Shown here: positions 22,465 through 26,204 of the stretch, piece by piece
Position numbering within the stretch: position 1 is the stretch's first letter
Layout of the letters: the number at the start of each line of letters is the position of its first letter
Source of the DNA: JBNKEI01 sp050288705
GTDB taxonomy: Bacteria > Myxococcota > Myxococcia > Myxococcales > UBA5297
Assembly: GCA_050288705.1 (NCBI GenBank)
Contig: JBNKEI010000152.1
Span: forward strand, 1-26,204
Length of the DNA: 26,204 nucleotides
Reading direction: 5' to 3'
The notes under the pieces: generated by a model
Seen by the model: the letters and a program-made list of their open reading frames with translations, nothing else
Database searches by the model: none
What the model was told of the DNA's origin: nothing
Made by a program: the position numbers and the translations under genes

Positions 22465-23504
22465 GGAATTCTCCCACAGAGACCAGCGTCTAGCTTTCTT
22501 CGCAGTTCTTGGTCTTCGGCGCTTTCCATTAAAAATGAATCGAATTGCGGCTTTCGATTGGCTTCTTTGGTAGGAAAAGCGCTTTTCAATAGGCGAGAAA
22601 GTAATCCAGCTTGTCCATAGTCGTCGGAAACAGTAGGTTGAAAAGAGTTGCTTATTACAGGTTCGCCACGGCTCGGAATTAGCACAGATTCATTTTTTAT
22701 GTTCTCGGTTTCGGGCAAAGAGGCCAACAGAGCAATACTTGATTCGCTAGAACCTAACAATAAAGTTTGTCCGCCTATTCGCGCCACTATTAACGAACGC
22801 TTAGGTCCTAAATGGGCAACTTCTAAAATCTTTATCCATCGAGACGGATTATTCTTTCTGCGCGCAAGAACGATTACAGCCGCAATTAGTCCCAATACAA
22901 TCAAAGCTAATAGACTAAGTTTCCAGAACTCGTTTGCGGAAGTATTTGACTTTGGAATTTGGCTTTGCGCATCAGAAACAGGACGACGGCCAGGATGACC
23001 CCGAGTAGGGAGCACTACCGGCGTGCTTTCTTTTGCATTGGCTTCCGAATTGGAAACCGCATCCAAAGCCGCCTGCAGGGCTTTAACTGTAGAATCTGAT
23101 TTGGATTTGCTGGCGCTTGCGGTCGCACAAGCCACTTTTGCTTGGAATCCGCCAGCTACTAAACTAAGCTCTATTGGTTCTCTACATTGTTGACGATTCC
23201 CATAAGGAATTTTTAGCGAAACCAAATTGTTTTTGTTTTGGCGATAAGCTTTAGATTTTATTTTTTTACCAAATCTACGCGCAGCACGATTTAATGTCGC
23301 GCCCGGTAATTCTATCCATACATTATGATCAGCGATATAAGCACGCGATTTGTCTAATGCCAGAGGAGCACCAGTAGCAACAAAAATATTCAATTGTTCT
23401 TGATTCCAATTGGCAATAACATTAGTTATTTCTGGTAGATTTTTCGGGGAAACGGCTAACACCACCATCATTCCCAGGGAAGGAATTAGCGTAGAAATAA
23501 GCAT
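22461..23504 (-). CDS. fliO: FliO with extended N-terminal periplasmic domain
   Basis: The 347-residue protein is much longer than the ~120-residue enteric FliO. The C-terminal half holds a transmembrane helix (about 196-214, LSLLALIVLGLIAAVIVLA) and the FliO core (about 222-262, IKILEVAHLGPKRSLIVARI), which helps assemble FliP. The N-terminal half begins with a hydrophobic signal-like stretch. It continues with a beta-rich module (about 35-125) whose pattern (LNIFVATGAPLAL, YIADHNVWIELPGATL) recalls AMIN-like domains, so it should lie in the periplasm. A low-complexity linker connects the halves. AGAGAGG precedes the ATG. Position between fliN and fliP supports the name. Confidence 0.85.
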   Translation of the reverse strand: MLISTLIPSLGMMVVLAVSPKNLPEITNVIANWNQEQLNIFVATGAPLALDKSRAYIADHNVWIELPGATLNRAARRFGKKIKSKAYRQNKNNLVSLKIPYGNRQQCREPIELSLVAGGFQAKVACATASASKSKSDSTVKALQAALDAVSNSEANAKESTPVVLPTRGHPGRRPVSDAQSQIPKSNTSANEFWKLSLLALIVLGLIAAVIVLARRKNNPSRWIKILEVAHLGPKRSLIVARIGGQTLLLGSSESSIALLASLPETENIKNESVLIPSRGEPVISNSFQPTVSDDYGQAGLLSRLLKSAFPTKEANRKPQFDSFLMESAEDQELRRKLDAGLCGRIP

Positions 23505-23516
23505 GGCGGCCTCTCT

Positions 23517-23819
23517 TTAACGAAGTCGAGCAATTCGCTCCGCTGGACTAACAATGTCGGTTATCCGGACACCAAATTTGTCGTTTATGACTACTGCTTC
23601 ACCCCGGGCTACTAGCCGATTATTAACTAAAATATCCAAAGGTTCTCCTGCTACTTTGTCTAATTCAATTACTGAGCCAGGCCCCAGCGCTAACAAGTCT
23701 TGAATAGACATACGCGAGCGCCCCAGTTCGACGGTCACGTCTAAAGGTACATCTAACAACAAGTCAAGACGCCGGTTTGAACGATCATTTGGTCCAGAAG
23801 ATGAACTAGTTGAATTCAT
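23517..23819 (-). CDS. fliN: Flagellar motor switch protein FliN
   Basis: The 100-residue C-ring protein is a typical SpoA-domain FliN: LDLLLDVPLDVTVELGRSRM, then DLLALGPGSVIELDKVAGEP and RLVARGEAVVINDKFGVRIT. The first ~17 residues are a Ser/Asn-rich tail. The ATG at 23819 has GGAG five bases upstream and is preferred to a GTG two codons earlier that overlaps the Shine-Dalgarno region. FliN forms the base of the C-ring with FliM and helps dock FliH. Confidence 0.95.
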   Translation of the reverse strand: MNSTSSSSGPNDRSNRRLDLLLDVPLDVTVELGRSRMSIQDLLALGPGSVIELDKVAGEPLDILVNNRLVARGEAVVINDKFGVRITDIVSPAERIARLR

Positions 23820-23855
23820 TTTCACTCCACATTTCCCAAAGAAAAGCGCAGGTTT

Positions 23856-24866
23856 TCAGGCATTAGATGGCATTCCAGATGATTTATTTTCCTCAGGACC
23901 ATTCAATCCGTGTTCCAAAACAATACAGATATTCCCCCCGACCACCTGGGGATTTCCCATAAATTTAGGTCTTCCCTGCACTAAAATAGTTAATGGATCG
24001 CTCTCATTGCTCGACAAAGGAATTACATCGTCAATTTCTAAAGAAAGAAGACGTTCTAAAAATAAGGTGGTAGTGCCTAATATTGCACTTAACTCCACTT
24101 CCACTAGTTCCAATTCACGCGCCAATTCTGCAGAAAAACGCACGTCTCCGCCGTAACTCATGCGTGGCGAAGAGGTAAGAAGTTTTTTGGCGGTTTCCAC
24201 TGCTGCGTAAGGAATAGCCAGTTGTAAACGTCCGGAAATTCCTCCCGTCAACTCAAAACTGGAAAGCACCGCCACGTCGTTGGAGGCAGCAATGATTGCT
24301 AAACGCGGATCAGATTCAAATCTAAGTAACTCTGGTTTGAGCGGTAATACTTCTACCCAAGATACTGCCATGGCATCGGTTAAAATGGACAGTAGCCGAC
24401 GCAGTACCAATCGCTCAACAGTGGTTAAATCGCGCCGTGCTTCAGTTGAGATTTCGTCCCTTCGAGCTTTGCGATCACCCAGCGCTGCCGCCAACAAAGC
24501 ATCACTCAGGCCTGGCTCTAATACTCCCACCGCCATTCCATGGCCTGGTCCTAGTGAAAAAATGCACAATGTCGCCGGCGGAGCCAGCAACACGTTAAAA
24601 TCAGCGAATTTCATTAAAGAAGCAGGAGCTGTATTAACGCGAATAGATAAACGGGTACGCCCAGAAAGGCCATAAGCCAACATGGAGGCTACCCTTTCGT
24701 TGATAGCGTCCAAAGTGGGCATTTGCCCGCGAATAATGCGGTCCTGACTGGTGAGGTCATAAGGGGAAACAGGAATAGCTTCCGGTGCTGCGGTAGCAGG
24801 TACGCGGCTATCCTGAATAGCGCTCATCAGCGCACTTAGTTCTTCCGGATTGAGCGCGGCGGTCAC
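23856..24866 (-). CDS. fliM: Flagellar motor switch protein FliM
   Basis: The 336-residue protein is the C-ring component that receives CheY-P. The N-terminal LNPEELSALMSAI corresponds to the LSQxEIDALL-type peptide that binds CheY-P. The middle FliG-binding domain runs from about residue 45 to 230. A C-terminal SpoA domain follows, including LLSLEIDDVIPLSSNESDPL and NPQVVGGNICIVLEH. The GTG start at 24866 has GAGG seven bases upstream and begins nine bases after the fliL stop. The match is somewhat divergent in the middle domain but complete. Confidence 0.93.
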   Translation of the reverse strand: MTAALNPEELSALMSAIQDSRVPATAAPEAIPVSPYDLTSQDRIIRGQMPTLDAINERVASMLAYGLSGRTRLSIRVNTAPASLMKFADFNVLLAPPATLCIFSLGPGHGMAVGVLEPGLSDALLAAALGDRKARRDEISTEARRDLTTVERLVLRRLLSILTDAMAVSWVEVLPLKPELLRFESDPRLAIIAASNDVAVLSSFELTGGISGRLQLAIPYAAVETAKKLLTSSPRMSYGGDVRFSAELARELELVEVELSAILGTTTLFLERLLSLEIDDVIPLSSNESDPLTILVQGRPKFMGNPQVVGGNICIVLEHGLNGPEENKSSGMPSNA

Positions 24867-24875
24867 AGTGCTACC

Positions 24876-25349
24876 TCACTGAATAACGAAATCGGTAAAA
24901 TACAGAGCCCGGACCATTTTCCCTGGAACTGATTCTTCAATTTGTTTGAGAAGCGCAGCCTTGGCCTTAGCCAGGTTCTCACTCCCGGAAAGTTCTTCGG
25001 CAGTACGATCGGAAAGATGAGCTACGAAAGCATCGCGTATTCGCGGAATGTACGGAGTAAGCTTAGCCCTAGTTTCTTCCGAATAAAGCTCTAGAGCCAC
25101 AGTTAGGCGAGCATAACGCTCAGCCTCGGGATTGCGCAAATGAATGACAAAATCGTCTAATTTGAAAGTAGGACCGGCTTCCATGGGAGAACCAGGCGCC
25201 ATTACGACTTCCTCTTTTTTTTCTTCTTTAGGCGCGTGACTCTGCTTAAAAAAATAAAAACCTACGCCACCAGCAAGAACTAATCCGTTAATAGCTAGAA
25301 GCATAGGAACAATTTTAGACTTGGCAGGTTGCTTTGAGTCTTCAGCCAT
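24876..25349 (-). CDS. fliL: Flagellar basal body-associated protein FliL
   Basis: The 157-residue single-pass inner-membrane protein associates with the stator. A short Lys-rich N-terminus precedes a transmembrane helix at about 13-34 (IVPMLLAINGLVLAGGVGFY). A charged linker (KEEKKEEVV) and the periplasmic FliL domain follow. The characteristic ending IEESVPGKMVRALYFTDFVI is present. GGGAG precedes the ATG. It is the first gene of the nine-gene minus-strand operon and is preceded by a strong sigma-54 promoter match. Confidence 0.95.
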   Translation of the reverse strand: MAEDSKQPAKSKIVPMLLAINGLVLAGGVGFYFFKQSHAPKEEKKEEVVMAPGSPMEAGPTFKLDDFVIHLRNPEAERYARLTVALELYSEETRAKLTPYIPRIRDAFVAHLSDRTAEELSGSENLAKAKAALLKQIEESVPGKMVRALYFTDFVIQ

Positions 25350-25416
25350 AGTTTCACTCCCATAAACAATTTAAAAATAGTCGGCTTTAAATTGGCTCTC
25401 CTTCATATAAACAAGG

Positions 25417-25432
25417 AGCAAATGGCGTGCCT
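25417..25432 (-). promoter_or_regulatory. Sigma-54 promoter of the fliL-fliM-fliN-fliO-fliP-fliQ-fliR-flhB-flhA operon
   Basis: On the minus strand the sequence reads AGGCACGCCATTTGCT. It matches the consensus TGGCACG-N4-TTGCT at every defined position except the first T, with the required ten bases between GG and GC. The predicted start is near 25406, giving a leader of about 57 bases before the fliL ATG at 25349 with its GGGAG Shine-Dalgarno sequence. Confidence 0.8.
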
Positions 25433-25493
25433 TTAAGTTGGCCCCTCTACCACGGCAGCTCAAATTTTTCGGCATCCTACCAGCACTTTACGA

Positions 25494-25527
25494 AAATCCC
25501 CCTAGCCCCCTTTGGCAAAGGGGGAAT
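25494..25527. repeat. Hairpin repeat (CCCCCTTT/AAAGGGGG type)
   Basis: AAATCCCCCTAG is followed by CCCCCTTT (25506-25513), a GGC loop and AAAGGGGG (25517-25524), then AAT. It is a perfect eight-base stem with a three-base loop. Its composition and flanks look like dispersed palindromic repeats seen in many genomes. It lies upstream of both divergent promoters. Confidence 0.75.
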
Positions 25528-25549
25528 CTAACTATACGAATAGTGAATC

Positions 25550-25580
25550 CCCTCTCCCTTTGGGAGAACAGTCGGGTGAG
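25550..25580. repeat. Decayed copy of the fliQ-fliR hairpin unit
   Basis: CCCTCTCCC (25550-25558), TTT and GGGAGA are followed by a degraded ACAGTCGGGTGAGG. This is the same order as the right arm of the repeat at 21460-21492, with several substitutions in the stem. It supports the idea that this repeat family is dispersed in the genome. Confidence 0.7.
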
Positions 25581-25610
25581 GAGCAATTATGTACAAACGC
25601 GCGGTGTAGC

Positions 25611-25632
25611 CAGCGTCAGCGAGCTGACGCTG
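25611..25632. repeat. Perfect 10-base palindrome in the divergent control region
   Basis: CAGCGTCAGC (25611-25620) and its complement GCTGACGCTG (25623-25632) are separated by GA. It lies about 118 bases upstream of the predicted rightward start and about 215 upstream of the fliL start. These are distances suited to an enhancer for sigma-54 activators. A REP-type repeat is the simpler alternative. Confidence 0.75.
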
Positions 25633-25712
25633 TCATGGCACTGACTTTATTCTCCATAAAGACAGCAATTTGCCTTTCGCCATCTCATTGACAGAATGCC
25701 CGGTTCTTCTTT

Positions 25713-25728
25713 GGGATCGACTTTTGCA
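25713..25728 (+). promoter_or_regulatory. Weak sigma-54-like site upstream of the HAMP-protein gene
   Basis: GGGATCGACTTTTGCA has the GG-N10-GC spacing and a perfect TTGCA at -12, but a poor -24 element. The predicted start near 25739 would leave a 38-base leader before the ATG at 25777. Confidence 0.35.
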
Positions 25729-25776
25729 AACGTTTTGTTACAACTGAGGGTTATAAATAACGAAGGGAATGGGCAA

Positions 25777-26204
25777 ATGGGATCAAACGAACGCATAGCA
25801 GGCGCAGGGAGCGGCTTCTCACCCACCGCGCGGTTACTAAGCCAGGAAATAGCCCGCGTGAGTACCGCCATATGCGCCGGCGATTTTGATGTACGCGCTC
25901 AATCGAATGCTTTTGAAGGAGAAGAAAAAGCCTGCCTGGCTTCATTTAATCGTATGCTGGAAGAAACCATCTATCCTTTCGTTCAAATGAGAGGCGTATT
26001 ACGTAAAGCGGCGAACCACGATTACTCAGGAAATATGTCCAACAGGTTTTCGGGACATTGGGAAGAATGCGCTGATGCTGTAAATACAATTTTGGAAAGA
26101 CTTCGAATTATAAATAACTGGGCAGAACGTGCCGCTTCCAATAACTTTCTAGAAGCCTTGCCGAGCACATCAAATGATCGACTGGTGCGTTCACTCGGAT
26201 CGGC
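25777..26204 (+). CDS. HAMP-containing signalling protein, N-terminal part (probable chemoreceptor, cut by the window edge)
   Basis: The frame opens at the ATG at 25777, with AAGGG and GGG upstream, and runs off the right edge; 142 residues are visible. No signal peptide or membrane helix precedes the first domain. The sequence shows HAMP-like helical repeats: ARVSTAICAGDFDVRAQSNA followed by a NRMLEETIYPFVQMRGVLRK helix, then a second unit (AANHDYSGNMSNRFSG, DAVNTILERLRIINNWAERA). Such soluble poly-HAMP N-termini occur in cytoplasmic methyl-accepting chemotaxis proteins and in hybrid kinases. The divergent flagellar operon favours a chemoreceptor, but the output domain is outside the window. 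Confidence 0.7.
   Translation, partial: MGSNERIAGAGSGFSPTARLLSQEIARVSTAICAGDFDVRAQSNAFEGEEKACLASFNRMLEETIYPFVQMRGVLRKAANHDYSGNMSNRFSGHWEECADAVNTILERLRIINNWAERAASNNFLEALPSTSNDRLVRSLGS

Larger units (their letters stand above)
25350..25776. other. Divergent intergenic control region with promoters and several hairpin repeats
   Basis: This 427-base gap separates the divergent fliL operon and HAMP-protein gene. It holds the fliL sigma-54 promoter (25417-25432), three different hairpin repeats (25494-25527, 25550-25580, 25611-25632) and a weak sigma-54-like site for the rightward gene (25713-25728). No convincing ORF is seen in it. Enhancer sites for the local activators are expected here but have no known consensus to match. 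Confidence 0.7.

Noticed and set aside
25621..25636. TGGCAC at about 25635 as a second rightward sigma-54 promoter
   Set aside because: The bases ten positions after GG are AT, not the required GC, so the -12 element is missing.

Overview
This window is a chromosomal flagellar locus from a Gram-negative bacterium. Its probable source is the broad former Deltaproteobacteria (Myxococcota, Bdellovibrionota, Desulfobacterota or a relative). That placement is inference, based on the gene order, the sigma-54 control logic and the palindromic repeats; nothing here fixes the genus. Base composition is moderate in most flagellar genes and visibly richer in A+T in the metallophosphoesterase gene (116-1834), in the J-domain gene (16391-17188) and in the spacers around them.

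Layout. (1) 1-1834, minus strand: the first codons of an unknown gene, preceded by a membrane protein that joins a metallophosphoesterase, a TPR-like helix pair and a CsgG-like C-terminal domain. (2) 2190-4382, minus: a soluble PAS-GAF-PAS histidine kinase. It is divergent from a sigma-54 enhancer-binding regulator on the plus strand (4614-5765). (3) 5823-16254, plus: an exported, cysteine-containing TPR protein, a second sigma-54 regulator, then flgB, flgC, fliE, fliF, fliG, fliH, fliI, a MotE/YlxF-like protein where fliJ would be expected, and a FliK-like hook-length protein. Many of these genes overlap by ATGA. (4) 16255-17467: a nested inverted-repeat element, a small J-domain protein gene on the minus strand, and an A+T-rich spacer. 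(5) 17468-25349, minus, transcribed from right to left: fliL, fliM, fliN, fliO, fliP, fliQ, fliR, flhB, flhA. (6) 25350-25776: a divergent promoter region full of hairpin repeats. (7) 25777 to the window end, plus: the start of a HAMP-containing signalling protein, probably a chemoreceptor.

How it fits together. The two arms encode the MS-ring, rod and switch components plus export ATPase (plus strand) and the switch plus export gate (minus strand). They converge on the J-domain gene. Three regulators sit with them: the kinase and two AAA+ activators that carry GAFTGA motifs but no receiver domain. Sequences of sigma-54 type (-24 GG, -12 GC) lie in front of the fliL-flhA operon (very good match), the first activator (good), the exported TPR gene (fair) and the HAMP protein (weak). 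This supports a locally encoded, sigma-54-driven flagellar hierarchy. Hook, filament, stator and FliA/FlhF/FlhG genes are not in the window.

The least expected items are the auxilin-like J-domain gene between the flagellar arms, the phosphoesterase-CsgG fusion, the paired receiver-less activators separated by a secreted TPR protein, and a triple-hairpin repeat inside the export-gate operon between fliQ and fliR.
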